This document shows, piece after piece, positions 18,022 to 27,288 of a stretch of 64,000 nucleotides of DNA. Origin of the DNA: Paracoccaceae bacterium (lineage in GTDB: Bacteria > Pseudomonadota > Alphaproteobacteria > Rhodobacterales > Rhodobacteraceae). The stretch's first letter is position 1, and every line of letters begins with the position of its first letter. Position numbers and translations under genes: made by a program. The DNA lies in NCBI GenBank assembly GCA_024640245.1, contig JAHEFH010000001.1:1-64000 (forward strand). The letters run 5' to 3'. Below the pieces are notes generated by a model. That model made no database searches. It saw only the letters and a program-made list of their open reading frames with translations, and was not told where the DNA came from.

Positions 18022-19002
18022 TCAGATCGGGCAGCGCACCAGCGGCCGGATTTCTGTCCGGTAGATGTCCATCAAGGCGTCGTGGGTACCTTGTGACAGC
18101 GGCTCCAGGCCAGAGGCGCGCGCGTTTGCACGAACCTGAACCGCCGATGAGCACCCTGCGATCACGGTGCTGACGGCAGGATGGTCGAGTATCCAGCGCA
18201 GGCTGAAATCGGCCAGGGTCCAGCTGTCCGGAACATGGGGTTCAAGCAGTTTCAGCGCAGCAACGCCCTTGTGCAACTCGATGCCGGAAAAGGTTTCGCC
18301 CACCGAAAAAGCCGCGCCTTCCGCGTTGTAGTTGCGATGATCGGTTTCGGGAAACTTGTGGTTTGATGAAAACTTGCCGGTCAGCAACCCGCTGGCCAGC
18401 GGCAGGCGCGCGATGATGCCGACATTACGATCCTGAGCCTGTGGAAACAGCTCTGTTACTGCGTCCTGGCGATAAAGGTTGAAGATAATCTGGAGCGTTG
18501 CCAAACCGTCCTGATCGAGGCAGATTTTTGCCTCGTCCAGAGTTTCGACGCTGGCCCCCCAGTTCCTGCAGTAACCTTCCGCCTTGAGCCGGTCCATGTA
18601 GCCAAAAATCCGGCCGTCGCGCAGAACACCTGTCGGGACGCAGTGCAACTGAACCAGATCAAGCATGTCGACGCCAAGGCGTTTGCGGCTCGCATCCATA
18701 TCGTCGCGGATCGCCTGATAATCGTATTTGTCGGGGTATAGCCGCGCAGAGCGTCCGACCTTGGTTGCGACGGTGTTTTTTACCTTGGAGCAGAGCTTGT
18801 AGCTTTTTATCACCGACTCGCTGCGCCCGTCGCCATAGACGTCGGCGGTATCGAAGAAATCTATGCCCGCGCGGGTAGCTTCCTCCATTGTCGACATGGA
18901 GGTCTGGTCTTCTGTCGGTCCGAAATCGCCGCCAAACTGCCAGCATCCCAGTCCGATTTCAGATACTGAAATGTCTGTTTTGCCAAGTATTCTCTGTTTC
19001 AT
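18022..19002 (-). CDS. Aldo/keto reductase, candidate aldose 1-dehydrogenase
   Basis: A 326-residue TIM-barrel oxidoreductase. The catalytic tetrad can be followed: Asp and Tyr in GIDFFDTADVYGDGRSE, Lys in TVATKVGRS, His in DLVQLHCVP; the late VIAGCSSAVQVRANA forms the NADP-binding end. Members near dgo genes often oxidise galactose, fucose or arabinose at C1 to the lactone, which would feed the lactonase and DgoKA downstream on the same strand. Other AKRs of this length act on general carbonyls, so the sugar-dehydrogenase role rests on context. Confidence 0.75.
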   Translation of the reverse strand: MKQRILGKTDISVSEIGLGCWQFGGDFGPTEDQTSMSTMEEATRAGIDFFDTADVYGDGRSESVIKSYKLCSKVKNTVATKVGRSARLYPDKYDYQAIRDDMDASRKRLGVDMLDLVQLHCVPTGVLRDGRIFGYMDRLKAEGYCRNWGASVETLDEAKICLDQDGLATLQIIFNLYRQDAVTELFPQAQDRNVGIIARLPLASGLLTGKFSSNHKFPETDHRNYNAEGAAFSVGETFSGIELHKGVAALKLLEPHVPDSWTLADFSLRWILDHPAVSTVIAGCSSAVQVRANARASGLEPLSQGTHDALMDIYRTEIRPLVRCPI

Positions 19003-19114
19003 CGATTACATCCGGATTTTGTTGTTGGCGCAGGCACCATGCGGGGCGACCCCGTTTGCCACAACAAGCCGGTTTCCACAACATCAATAGACAAAAATTT
19101 AAACCTTTGGCCGG

Positions 19115-19897
19115 CTATTTAGCCGTCCAGCCGCCGTCGATCGAGATGTTGGCCCCGGTAATTCCCTTGGCGGCGTCGGAACAAAGATAGGCCACGGTTT
19201 CGGCGATATCGTCCACCTCGATGAACCGTTTCGTCGGCTGCGCGGCCAGAAGAACGTCACGTTTGACCTCTTCCTCGGTTATGCCGCGGGTCTTGGCTGT
19301 TGCAGGTATCTGGGCAGCGACCAGAGGCGTCAGGACATAGCCCGGCGAAATGGCGTTTACCGTGATGCCGAGTTCCGCGACCTCTAGCGCGACGGTCTTG
19401 GTCAGTCCGACAACACCGTGCTTGGCGGCGACATAGGCCGATTTGAAGGGCGAAGCGGCCTTGGAGTGGGCCGACGCGACATTGACGATCCGGCCCTGGC
19501 CGCGCGATTTCATGTCCGGAAGGGCGGCACGGATGGTGTGGAAGGCCGAGTTGAGATTGACCGCGATTATGGCGTCCCATTTGTCGATCGGGAATTCCTC
19601 GACAGGCGATACAAACTGGATTCCGGCATTGTTGACCAGAATATCGACAGAACCGAATTCGGTTTCGGCAACACGGACCATGTCCTCGATTTCCTGCGGC
19701 TTGGTCATATCAGCGGGAGAATAGAGCGCAGGCTGTCCACTGCGTTTCTGCAATTCATCCAGAAGCGCCTCGATCTCCGCTTGTTCGCCAAAGCCGTTGA
19801 TCATGACCCTTGCGCCTTTTTCAGCCAGTTTCAGCGCGATCCCGCGACCGATGCCGCTGGTCGAACCGGTGATAATCGCATTGCGGTTTTTCAGCAT
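19115..19897 (-). CDS. bdhA: D-3-hydroxybutyrate dehydrogenase
   Basis: A short-chain dehydrogenase of 260 residues that interconverts D-3-hydroxybutyrate and acetoacetate with NAD, used in polyhydroxybutyrate turnover. The NAD motif TGSTSGIGRGIA is at about residues 10-21, NNAGIQFVSPVEEFP is the family-specific stretch, and the catalytic Ser, YVAAK and GLTKTVALE follow. The segment VLTPLVAAQI is typical of BdhA. Most family members have HGL where this protein reads AHSKAASPFKS, a small variation. It lies 112 bases before the aldo/keto reductase and may share its transcript. Confidence 0.88.
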   Translation of the reverse strand: MLKNRNAIITGSTSGIGRGIALKLAEKGARVMINGFGEQAEIEALLDELQKRSGQPALYSPADMTKPQEIEDMVRVAETEFGSVDILVNNAGIQFVSPVEEFPIDKWDAIIAVNLNSAFHTIRAALPDMKSRGQGRIVNVASAHSKAASPFKSAYVAAKHGVVGLTKTVALEVAELGITVNAISPGYVLTPLVAAQIPATAKTRGITEEEVKRDVLLAAQPTKRFIEVDDIAETVAYLCSDAAKGITGANISIDGGWTAK

Positions 19898-20015
19898 ATT
19901 ACCCTCCTGTTTTGAGCATATACCTGCGGGCGGGATGCCGTAAAGTCAACGAGGATTGATTGCCGCAGGATTTGAGCCATTATTAGTAAGCAGAGAACCC
20001 AACCGGAGTCACGAA

Positions 20016-21110
20016 ATGCGGCTGTTAACCTTCATCATCTGTATCTGTTTTGCGGGGCCTGTATCGGCCCAGGAAACGCTTCCTGTAAAGGGCGGCTCAG
20101 TGAAGGTTGAACGGATGCTATCGGGGCTGGACGAGCCCTGGGCGGTCGGTTTCCTGCCGGATGGCGGATATCTGGTGACGGAACGTGACGGCGTCCTGCT
20201 CCATGTCGCCGAAGGTAGAAGGACAGAAGTGGAGGGCGTACCCGAGGTTTTCGCCAAGGGGCAGGGTGGCTTGCTGGATGTCGTCGTGGCGCGCGACTTC
20301 GCGCAGAGCCGCGAGATATTCCTGAGCTTCGCCGAACCGGACGGCCGCGTTGCGGGAACGGCGCTGGCGGTGGCGAAACTGTCGCCCGACAACTCGCGCC
20401 TCACAGGTCTGCGGGTTCTGTTCCGGCAGGAAAACAAGACCAAAGCGGGTCAACATTTCGGCAGCCGGATCGTCGAGGCTTTGGACGGCACGCTGTTTCT
20501 GACCGTCGGCGAACGCGGAGAACGGGATCTGGCGCAGGATACCTATCGGGCGAACGGTTCGGTGATACGCATCAATCGGGATGGTACGGTTCCGACCGAC
20601 AATCCGTTCGTTTCGGGAGGCGGCCTGCCGCAGGTCTATTCCTATGGCCACCGGAATCCGCAAGGCGCGGCACTGGATGAAGACGGCAGTTTATGGACCG
20701 TGGAACACGGCGCGCGCGGCGGGGACGAGGTCAACCGGCCGCAGGCCGGCAAGAACTACGGCTGGCCGGTGATTTCCTATGGTCGCCACTACACGGGGCT
20801 CAAGATCGGCGAGGGCGCCGCCAAGACGGGGATGGAGCAACCGGAGTTCTACTGGGATCCGTCGATCGCACCTTCGGGCATGGTGATCTATACCGGCGAC
20901 ATGTTCCCGGATTGGCGTGGCGATATTTTTGTCGGATCGCTGAAATTCAATTTTATCTCAAGGCTGGAGCGGTCCGGCGGCAATATTGTCCAGGCCGAGG
21001 AACTGTTCAGCGACCGCTTTGACCGGATCCGCGATGTGAGGCAGGCCCCTGACGGGTCGATCTGGTTCCTGTCTGTGGGGGACGGCGCACTTTACAGGAT
21101 CAGTCGTTAG
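20016..21110 (+). CDS. Secreted PQQ-dependent aldose sugar dehydrogenase
   Basis: Soluble six-bladed propeller sugar dehydrogenase of the YliI/sGDH (glucose/sorbosone dehydrogenase) family, 364 residues, acting in the periplasm with PQQ. A signal peptide covers about residues 1-19 (MRLLTFIICICFAGPVSA). Landmarks are LDEPWAVGFLPDGGYLVTERDG, FAKGQGGLLDVVVARDF, YSYGHRNPQGAALD and EHGARGGDEVNRPQAGKNYGWP, which include the PQQ and calcium ligands. The ATG 20016 is chosen because it begins the signal peptide and has GGAG about 10 bases upstream. It diverges from bdhA and overlaps the facing regulator by 11 bases. No PQQ synthesis gene is in the window. Confidence 0.88.
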   Translation: MRLLTFIICICFAGPVSAQETLPVKGGSVKVERMLSGLDEPWAVGFLPDGGYLVTERDGVLLHVAEGRRTEVEGVPEVFAKGQGGLLDVVVARDFAQSREIFLSFAEPDGRVAGTALAVAKLSPDNSRLTGLRVLFRQENKTKAGQHFGSRIVEALDGTLFLTVGERGERDLAQDTYRANGSVIRINRDGTVPTDNPFVSGGGLPQVYSYGHRNPQGAALDEDGSLWTVEHGARGGDEVNRPQAGKNYGWPVISYGRHYTGLKIGEGAAKTGMEQPEFYWDPSIAPSGMVIYTGDMFPDWRGDIFVGSLKFNFISRLERSGGNIVQAEELFSDRFDRIRDVRQAPDGSIWFLSVGDGALYRISR

Positions 21111-22074
21111 ACTGCGATCCGCGTTCGCGATAGGGCGTCGTGTGATACTGCGTCCGGTAGCATTTTGAGAAATGCGAGGGCGAGGAAAATCCGCAGGCCA
21201 GCGCCACGTTGATCACCGACATATCGGTTTGCATCAGCAGATTGCGGGCCTTTTGCAGGCGCAATTCCATGTAATAGCGTTTCGGCGACCGGTCGAGATA
21301 GCGCCGGAACAACCGTTCCAGCTGACGTGTCGACATGCCGACATTCTCCGCGAGTTTTCCCGGTGAAATCGGATCCTCGATATTGGCCTCCATCATGTGG
21401 ATGACCTGGCTCAGCTTCGGATGACGCACGCCGATGCGGGTAGGTACCGACAGGCGTTGCTCGTCCCGGTCGGTGCGCGTTGCGCTATAGAGCATCTGGT
21501 CGGCGGTCCAGTTGGCGACATCCTGACCGTGGTCATTAGCCAGAATGCGCAGCATCATATCCAGCGAGGCGGCCCCGCCGGCCGAGGAATACCGGTTGCC
21601 GTCGCAGGTGTAGACAGAGGTGGTCAGCTTGATGTCCGGAAAATCCTCCATGAATGAATCACGGTTTTCCCAGTGGATCGTGACGCGCTTGTTGTCCAGC
21701 AACCCTGCCTTGGCAACTGTGTAGGAACCGGTGTCGACGCCACCTATGGCGATCCCCTTGCGGGCCTCGCGACGCAACCAGTTCAGGACCGGCTGTGTCG
21801 TGGCGGCCTTGATGTTCAGCCCGCCGCACACGATCACGGTGTCGTCGCGGTTGACCTCTTCCAAACCCATGTCCAGTTGGACCACGGCACCGCTGGAACT
21901 TTTCGCGGTCTGTCCGCCTTCGCCGGCAAGCCGCCATTTATAAAGCGTTTTTCCGACGCTCCGGTTGGCAATCCGAAGCGGCTCCAGCGCGTTCGCAAAG
22001 GCAATCAGCGTAAATTGATTCAGTAGCAGAAAAACAAAACTCTTTGTTTTTGGCTCTTGTGTGCTCTGAATCAT
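21100..22074 (-). CDS. GlxA-type AraC-family transcriptional regulator
   Basis: A 324-residue protein with an N-terminal DJ-1/PfpI-like (glutamine-amidotransferase-fold) domain, about 10-190, and a C-terminal AraC double helix-turn-helix, about 220-318. The first domain reads FVFLLLNQFTLIAFANALEPLRIANR, shown here as its FVFLLLNQFT start, and VIVCGGLNIKAA; the second carries ENVGMSTRQLERLFRRYL and ACGFSSPSHFSKCYR. This architecture is shared by GbdR, CdhR and ArgR-type activators of quaternary amine and amino-acid catabolism; the closest look is GbdR-like. No obvious target operon adjoins. Its end overlaps the sugar dehydrogenase gene by 11 bases, in convergent orientation. Confidence 0.85.
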   Translation of the reverse strand: MIQSTQEPKTKSFVFLLLNQFTLIAFANALEPLRIANRSVGKTLYKWRLAGEGGQTAKSSSGAVVQLDMGLEEVNRDDTVIVCGGLNIKAATTQPVLNWLRREARKGIAIGGVDTGSYTVAKAGLLDNKRVTIHWENRDSFMEDFPDIKLTTSVYTCDGNRYSSAGGAASLDMMLRILANDHGQDVANWTADQMLYSATRTDRDEQRLSVPTRIGVRHPKLSQVIHMMEANIEDPISPGKLAENVGMSTRQLERLFRRYLDRSPKRYYMELRLQKARNLLMQTDMSVINVALACGFSSPSHFSKCYRTQYHTTPYRERGSQSND

Positions 22075-22278
22075 TGAATTCCCTGGATCGTGGAAGTTGT
22101 GAAGCCGATAATCGGCAAGTCAGTGGCACAATGCTGAATTCAGTCCAGAGGATCAAGCTTTTCGGATTGGATTCGCTAAATTTAATTTGCCGCGAAAAAG
22201 CCGAACTACGCTGGTTTTCCTCCGCAAACGCCTATATAAGACCGGTTCTTTACAACGTGGTTAAGGAGTACTGGGAGA

Positions 22279-23649
22279 ATGTCTTCGGTTTGGACAAAGT
22301 CCGGATGGCGCAAAAAAGAGCGGATCCAGATGCCCGAATATACTGATCTTGCGGCATTGAAAGAGGTCGAGGAACGCCTGTCGTCCTATCCACCTCTGGT
22401 GTTTGCCGGTGAGGCGCGCCAGCTTCGCAAGAAACTGGCCGACGTGTCTGTAGGCAAGGCGTTTCTGCTGCAGGGCGGCGACTGTGCCGAGAGCTTTTCC
22501 GAATTCAACGCCAATCAGATCCGCGACACCTACAAGGTGATGCTGCAGATGGCCGTGGTCCTGACCTATGGCGCGAAGGTTCCCGTGGTCAAGATCGGCC
22601 GTGTCGCCGGCCAGTTCGCCAAGCCGCGCTCTGCCGCGACCGAAACCGTGGGCGGCGTGGAATTGCCGAGCTACCGCGGCGATATCATCAACGACATCGA
22701 CTTCACTGCAGAGTCCCGCATTCCGGACCCGCAGCGAATGCTGCGCGCCTACACTCAGGCTGCGGCCTCGCTGAACCTGCTGCGCGCTTTCAGCCAGGGC
22801 GGTTTCGCGGATATCCACCACGTGCACGCCTGGAATCAGGGTTTTGCCAAAAGCGCCAAGGCCAGCAAGAAATATCAACAACTTGCAAACCGCATTTCCG
22901 ACGCGCTGGACTTCATGACGGCGGCGGGTGTGAACTCCGACAATTCGGCGGCCCTGCATACGGTGAACTTCTACACCTCGCACGAAGCTCTGCTGCTGGA
23001 ATACGAAGAGGCGCTCTGCCGCGTCGACAGCACCTCGGGCCTGCCGCTGGCGGGTTCGGGACACATGATCTGGATAGGCGACCGTACGCGGCAGCCTGAC
23101 GGCGCGCATGTGGAATTCTGTTCCGGTGTGCAGAACCCGATCGGCCTGAAATGCGGCCCGACGATCTCTTCCGACGACCTGATCCGTCTGATCGACAAGC
23201 TGAACCCGGAAAACGAAGCGGGTCGTCTGACACTGATCGCGCGTTTCGGTGCTGGCAAGGTTGGCGATTATCTTCCCAACCTGATCAAGAACGTCGAGTC
23301 CGAAGGCCGCAAGGTTGTCTGGACCTGCGATCCGATGCACGGCAACACGATCAAGTCGCCTTCCGGTTATAAAACCCGGCCCTTCGACAGCATCCTGCGC
23401 GAAGTGCGCGAGTTCTTCGCTATCCACAAGGCCGAAAACACGATCCCTGGTGGCGTGCATTTCGAAATGACCGGCAAGGACGTGACCGAATGCACCGGCG
23501 GCGTTCGCGCCGTCACTGACGAGGATCTGTCGGACCGTTACCACACCGCATGCGATCCGCGCCTGAACGCCTCTCAGTCACTGGAACTGGCGTTTTTGGT
23601 CTCGGAAGAGTTGGAGCACCGTGCGGTGGCCAAGCGCGAAGCGATGTGA
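22279..23649 (+). CDS. aroG: 3-deoxy-7-phosphoheptulonate synthase, class II
   Basis: Condenses phosphoenolpyruvate and erythrose 4-phosphate, first step of the shikimate pathway. The 456 residues and the motifs [36 protein letters not shown] and [16 protein letters not shown] mark the class II (plant/AroA-II) type, which has no similarity in sequence to E. coli AroG/F/H. The metal Cys is in GGDCAES and the metal His in MHGNTI. AAGGAG at 22263-22268 supports the ATG at 22279; a second in-frame ATG at 22330 would remove a non-conserved N-terminus. It is followed by a strong hairpin. Confidence 0.93.
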   Translation: MSSVWTKSGWRKKERIQMPEYTDLAALKEVEERLSSYPPLVFAGEARQLRKKLADVSVGKAFLLQGGDCAESFSEFNANQIRDTYKVMLQMAVVLTYGAKVPVVKIGRVAGQFAKPRSAATETVGGVELPSYRGDIINDIDFTAESRIPDPQRMLRAYTQAAASLNLLRAFSQGGFADIHHVHAWNQGFAKSAKASKKYQQLANRISDALDFMTAAGVNSDNSAALHTVNFYTSHEALLLEYEEALCRVDSTSGLPLAGSGHMIWIGDRTRQPDGAHVEFCSGVQNPIGLKCGPTISSDDLIRLIDKLNPENEAGRLTLIARFGAGKVGDYLPNLIKNVESEGRKVVWTCDPMHGNTIKSPSGYKTRPFDSILREVREFFAIHKAENTIPGGVHFEMTGKDVTECTGGVRAVTDEDLSDRYHTACDPRLNASQSLELAFLVSEELEHRAVAKREAM

Positions 23650-23660
23650 TCTAGAATGCT

Positions 23661-23691
23661 TATCGGCGGCTCCGTCAGGTTGCCGCCGATA
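23661..23691. terminator. GC-rich hairpin between convergent aroG and the PAS-protein gene
   Basis: A perfect 10-base inverted repeat TATCGGCGGC (23661-23670) and GCCGCCGATA (23682-23691) with an 11-base loop lies 12 bases after the aroG stop and 27 bases before the end of the facing gene. No T run follows on either strand, so it may be a Rho-assisted or two-way terminator. Confidence 0.55.
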
Positions 23692-23718
23692 GCAAATGGC
23701 CGCATTGGCCCATTCTGA

Positions 23719-24447
23719 CTATCTTCGGGTTTGACCGAAATTGTCGGACACAATCTGTAAATGCGGAATTACCGGAACGGGCCTACGGTCAGCGCCGATC
23801 GCTGTGCCGGAAAGACTGCCGGCCGGCGTTTGTTGCTTGGGTGCGAACGCGGCTTGTGCTTCGGCAAAACCGCTTTCTCCCGCCGGAACTTTCTGTCCGG
23901 CACAGGCAACTATCCGGGTTGTCATTTTCTCGACAACTTCGAAGCGCAGTGGCGGATCGAACAATTGCGTACGCATCGACAGCCCGCCCAGAACGCGGGT
24001 GATCTTGCCGTCGGCGTCCTGCATCGGCAGCAAAAGCATCCGCGCGCTGCCTTCGAACCGGCTTTCGCGGCCAGCTGCCAGACGATATTCGATAATCTCG
24101 GGGCTGCGGACGATTGAGTGCAGGGTTTGTTCGAATTTCTGCCGGTCCGGAATGTCGATCAGCGTCGAGGCCGGCATGCCCCGCAGTTCCATTCCCATCA
24201 CCGCGCAAACCTTGTCTCCGGCCAGACGGAAGCGGATGCCGCCAATCGGATCAAGTTCGAGGATAAACGTGTGCTTCAGAGCGGATTTGATCATTCGGGG
24301 ATCGATTTCAGAGCGCACAGGTGCAATCCGTCCGGCCCGCAGGGACTCCCAGTACCGCAGCAAGTCCATGATCACGCCGTGGCCGTTCTGCCTGTCCGCA
24401 GAGAACAGGTTTTCAACATTTATATCTCGGCCTGCGGAGTCTTGCAT
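23719..24447 (-). CDS. PAS-domain protein of unknown function
   Basis: A 242-residue soluble protein. Residues about 25-170 match the PAS_5 type: LLRYWESLRAGRIAPVRSEIDP, then LELDPIGGIRFRLAGDKVCAVMGMELRGM and LLLPMQDADGKITRVLGGLSM. The C-terminal 70 residues (from about 175) are low in order, rich in Ala, Gln and Pro, and not conserved in any family I know. There is no output domain. Proteins of this kind are common in alphaproteobacteria, often as stand-alone sensors. An internal ATG at about 24372 begins at the PAS part and is an alternative start. It diverges from yicC. Confidence 0.75.
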   Translation of the reverse strand: MQDSAGRDINVENLFSADRQNGHGVIMDLLRYWESLRAGRIAPVRSEIDPRMIKSALKHTFILELDPIGGIRFRLAGDKVCAVMGMELRGMPASTLIDIPDRQKFEQTLHSIVRSPEIIEYRLAAGRESRFEGSARMLLLPMQDADGKITRVLGGLSMRTQLFDPPLRFEVVEKMTTRIVACAGQKVPAGESGFAEAQAAFAPKQQTPAGSLSGTAIGADRRPVPVIPHLQIVSDNFGQTRR

Positions 24448-24586
24448 TTTGGATACCCACTCAATTCAATAATTATTGCGTCACTTTGTTGAGAAATTAG
24501 CGACAATTTGTTAACTATCCCTTCACGAAGCCCGCATTATGGGTTTTGCCTTAAAATGTCCTAAATAGAGAGGCAAATTTTCTCGG

Positions 24587-25480
24587 ATGGTTAACTCGAT
24601 GACGGCGTTTTCCACTGTTTCCGGCGGGCATGCCGGTACACGGTGGACTTGGGAGATGCGCGGCGTGAACGGCCGTGGTCTGGATATCCGCACACGCCTG
24701 CCTGATGGGTGCGAGGTGCTCGACCAGGCACTGCGTGCAGCTTTGGGCGCGGCAGTGACGCGTGGAACGATCAACGTCGGCCTAAAGGTCAAACAGGACC
24801 CCGCCGAGAGCGTTCCGGTGCTGAACCAGGCGGCGTTGACCAATGCGATCCAGGGCGCTTTGACTACAGAGGCACAGGCCGGCGCTGCGGGGCTGCATCT
24901 GGCACCGATGTCGGCGGCGGACCTGCTGTTGCTGAACGGCGTCATGGACCAGCCTGAACAGGACGAGGCGGCAGCCGCTCCCTGGATAAAGGCCGCGTTG
25001 CAGGACATCGGGGTGCTGGTGGGTGATTTCGCGACTGCCCGCGCTGCCGAGGGCAAGGCGCTACTGGATATTCTCGCCAGCCAAATCGAAACCGTGACAC
25101 GCCTGACGGCAGAGGCACAGGATGCCGCAGAAGCGCGCGGGCCGAAAGTCGCGGAAACCTTGCGGGCGAATGTCGCCAAGCTGATGCAAAACGGCGACGG
25201 TCTGGACGAGGCGCGGATCGCGCAGGAACTTGCCCTGCTGGCGGTGAAGTCCGACGTGACCGAAGAACTGGACAGGCTGTCCGCCCATGCCGCTGCTGCA
25301 ACAGATATGCTGGGGGCCGAGGGACCGATTGGTCGAAAATTCGACTTTCTGATGCAGGAATTCAACCGCGAGGCAAACACCCTGTGTTCAAAGTCGGGAT
25401 CAACGGAATTAACCCGGATCGGGCTTGACCTGAAAACGGTAATAGACCAGATGCGGGAGCAGGTGCAAAATGTGGAGTAA
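24587..25480 (+). CDS. yicC: YicC-family endoribonuclease
   Basis: A 297-residue protein with the full YicC signature: the N-terminal MTAFSTVSG...WEMRGVNGRGLDIRTRLP and the C-terminal DUF1732 stretch LDRLSAHAAAATDMLGAEGPIGRKFDFLMQEFNREANTLCSKS, of which GRKFDFLMQEFNREANT is diagnostic. E. coli YicC is reported to be a ring-shaped endoribonuclease. The gene lies 3 bases before gmk, a conserved neighbour in many proteobacteria. The middle third is Ala-rich and alpha-helical, as in the family. Confidence 0.92.
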   Translation: MVNSMTAFSTVSGGHAGTRWTWEMRGVNGRGLDIRTRLPDGCEVLDQALRAALGAAVTRGTINVGLKVKQDPAESVPVLNQAALTNAIQGALTTEAQAGAAGLHLAPMSAADLLLLNGVMDQPEQDEAAAAPWIKAALQDIGVLVGDFATARAAEGKALLDILASQIETVTRLTAEAQDAAEARGPKVAETLRANVAKLMQNGDGLDEARIAQELALLAVKSDVTEELDRLSAHAAAATDMLGAEGPIGRKFDFLMQEFNREANTLCSKSGSTELTRIGLDLKTVIDQMREQVQNVE

Positions 25481-25483
25481 CGA

Positions 25484-26131
25484 ATGAGCCTCGCCGACCG
25501 CAGCGGACTGCTGATTATCCTTTCTTCTCCTTCCGGTGCGGGCAAGTCGACCCTGTCGCGGCGGCTGCTGGCTGACGACGATGCAATCAGCTTTTCGATC
25601 TCCGCCACCACGCGCGAACCGCGACCGGGAGAGGTCGACGGGCGCGAGTATTTTTTCAAGACCAAAGAAAATTTCAAGGCAATGGTTGGCCGTGGCGAGA
25701 TGTTGGAACATGCCGAGGTTTTCGGAAATTTCTACGGCACGCCCAAGGCCCCCGTCGAGCAGGCGGTCGCTCAGGGTCAGGATGTGATTTTCGACGTGGA
25801 TTGGCAGGGAGGTCAGCAGATCCGCCGATCAGCGCTGGGCCACCTGACCGTATCGATTTTCCTGCTGCCTCCGTCGATCGCAGAACTTGCGACACGTCTT
25901 GAAAAGCGCGGTCAGGACAGCGCGGAAGTGGTCGCCGGCCGCATGGCGAAATCGCGCGACGAGATCAGCCATTGGGCAGAATACGACTATGTCCTGGTCA
26001 ACGAGAACCTCGACGTGTGCGAAGAGCAGTTGCGCGATATCCTGTCGGCAGAGCGCCTGCGCAAGGACCGCCAGACCGGTCTGGTCGATTTCGTCAAAGG
26101 CCTGAACAAGGAATTCGAGGATATGTCATGA
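25484..26131 (+). CDS. gmk: Guanylate kinase
   Basis: Phosphorylates GMP to GDP with ATP. The 215 residues carry the P-loop [10 protein letters not shown] (about 14-23), the GMP-binding stretch [19 protein letters not shown] and the lid-region [21 protein letters not shown], with [11 protein letters not shown] between. It is the middle gene of a tight yicC-gmk-carbonic-anhydrase run: 3 bases after yicC and overlapping the next start by 4 bases. Confidence 0.96.
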   Translation: MSLADRSGLLIILSSPSGAGKSTLSRRLLADDDAISFSISATTREPRPGEVDGREYFFKTKENFKAMVGRGEMLEHAEVFGNFYGTPKAPVEQAVAQGQDVIFDVDWQGGQQIRRSALGHLTVSIFLLPPSIAELATRLEKRGQDSAEVVAGRMAKSRDEISHWAEYDYVLVNENLDVCEEQLRDILSAERLRKDRQTGLVDFVKGLNKEFEDMS

Positions 26132-26673
26132 CGCTTTATGCCTACGACGGCGTTGCGCCTACTTTGCCCGAAGACAATGATTATTGGGTCGCGCCGAATG
26201 CGCAGGTCATGGGCAAGGTGATCATCAATTCCGGTGTGTCGATCTGGTTCGGCGTGGTCGCGCGCGGCGACAACGAACCGATCACGATCGGCGAAGGCAC
26301 AAATATTCAGGAAAGCACGATTATGCATACCGACATGGGCTTTCCTCTGACTATCGGCAGGAACTGCACGATCGGTCATGCCGCCATCGTGCACGGCTGT
26401 ACCATCGGCGAAAATACCCTGATCGGCATGGGCGCGACGGTGATGAACGGCACAAAGGTCGGCAAGAACTGTCTGGTGGGGGCCGGCGCGCTGATGCCGC
26501 CCGGCAAGGAATACCCCGACGGGTCGCTGATTGTAGGTTCGCCGGCAGTCGTTAAGCGGGCGCTATCGGAGGACGAGATCGCGGGTCTGGAACAGGCGGC
26601 TGTCAGTTACCAGAAAAGGATGCGTCAGTTTCGCGAGGGACTGGCAGAGATTGCGCCGAAAACCGGTAGCTGA
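26128..26673 (+). CDS. Gamma-class carbonic anhydrase-like protein
   Basis: A left-handed beta-helix protein of 181 residues made of hexapeptide repeats ([30 protein letters not shown]). The three zinc-ligand histidines of the gamma class can be assigned: His67 in IMHTDMG, and His84 and His89 in GHAAIVHG. The start overlaps the gmk stop by ATGA, which rejects the longer upstream frame. Family members hydrate CO2 or have lost activity; both occur among YrdA/PaaY-type proteins. Its last 71 bases overlap chpT on the other strand. Confidence 0.9.
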   Translation: MTLYAYDGVAPTLPEDNDYWVAPNAQVMGKVIINSGVSIWFGVVARGDNEPITIGEGTNIQESTIMHTDMGFPLTIGRNCTIGHAAIVHGCTIGENTLIGMGATVMNGTKVGKNCLVGAGALMPPGKEYPDGSLIVGSPAVVKRALSEDEIAGLEQAAVSYQKRMRQFREGLAEIAPKTGS

Positions 26674-27262
26674 GCGAAAACTCCGTATCGGCCTTGCGAC
26701 TCTGCGGGGCCAGTTTCTCGTCCGCCAAGATACGGCGTGCCAATTCGAACTGGATTTCCGACGGTTTCAGATCGGGTCTCAGGTTCTTGCCCAGAAGGTG
26801 CTCCAGGTTGGACTCGTTCAGGCGCAGGCGGTCGTCAGTTGCCGTGAACTCCCACTTTCCGTTTTCGCAGGTTGCGGTAACCACACCTCCGATGGGCAGG
26901 AAGGTTTCAAGGCACTGGATCACGAGCAGTGCAAGCTTGGCTTGCGTCCGCGGAACCTCGCCGCGCGCAGACCAGATTACACGCATACGCGTACCAGCGT
27001 AAAAGCCGTCCAGCGTGGCGCGGACGGCACTCTCCGGCAGGAACGAACTGTCGCTTCGCGCGCCAAAGGCATAGCGGAAGAAATTTATCCGTGCGGTTGC
27101 ATTGGCGACACTGTCGTGCAGCAGTTCGTATTCCGGTCCTGCCGTCGCACCGGACAGTTCCAGCAGTTCCAGCCCGTTGCTTATCGCGCCAAGTGGACTA
27201 ACAAGATCATGACAGATGCGAGAGCTGATAAGGGATGCAATGTCGGGCTCTTTGGAATACAT
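26603..27262 (-). CDS. chpT: Histidine phosphotransferase of the CtrA pathway
   Basis: ChpT relays phosphate from the hybrid kinase CckA to CtrA and CpdR; in roseobacters this controls motility, gene transfer and quorum-linked traits. The 219-residue protein has the phosphorylated His18 in SSRICHDLVSPLGAISNGLELL and the degenerate HATPase-like C-domain ([23 protein letters not shown]). The start at 27262 is preceded by GAGGG and leaves a short N-terminus; the preceding TTG in frame has no site. The last 20 or so residues extend past the conserved LSYRF and overlap the carbonic-anhydrase gene. Its start codon is 26 bases from that of the divergent DUF3553 gene. Confidence 0.88.
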   Translation of the reverse strand: MYSKEPDIASLISSRICHDLVSPLGAISNGLELLELSGATAGPEYELLHDSVANATARINFFRYAFGARSDSSFLPESAVRATLDGFYAGTRMRVIWSARGEVPRTQAKLALLVIQCLETFLPIGGVVTATCENGKWEFTATDDRLRLNESNLEHLLGKNLRPDLKPSEIQFELARRILADEKLAPQSRKADTEFSLSYRFSAQSLPVPRETDASFSGN

Positions 27263-27288
27263 TTGCTTAACCCTCAAGAGGAAGAACG

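Noticed and set aside
22044-22346. 100-codon frame upstream of aroG
   Set aside because: Overlaps the aroG start and the AT-rich divergent promoter region, with no family match.
24540-24586. CtrA-like half sites (TTAA...TAAA, GTTAAC) before yicC
   Set aside because: The full TTAA-N7-TTAAC pattern is not met; such AT-rich matches occur often by chance.
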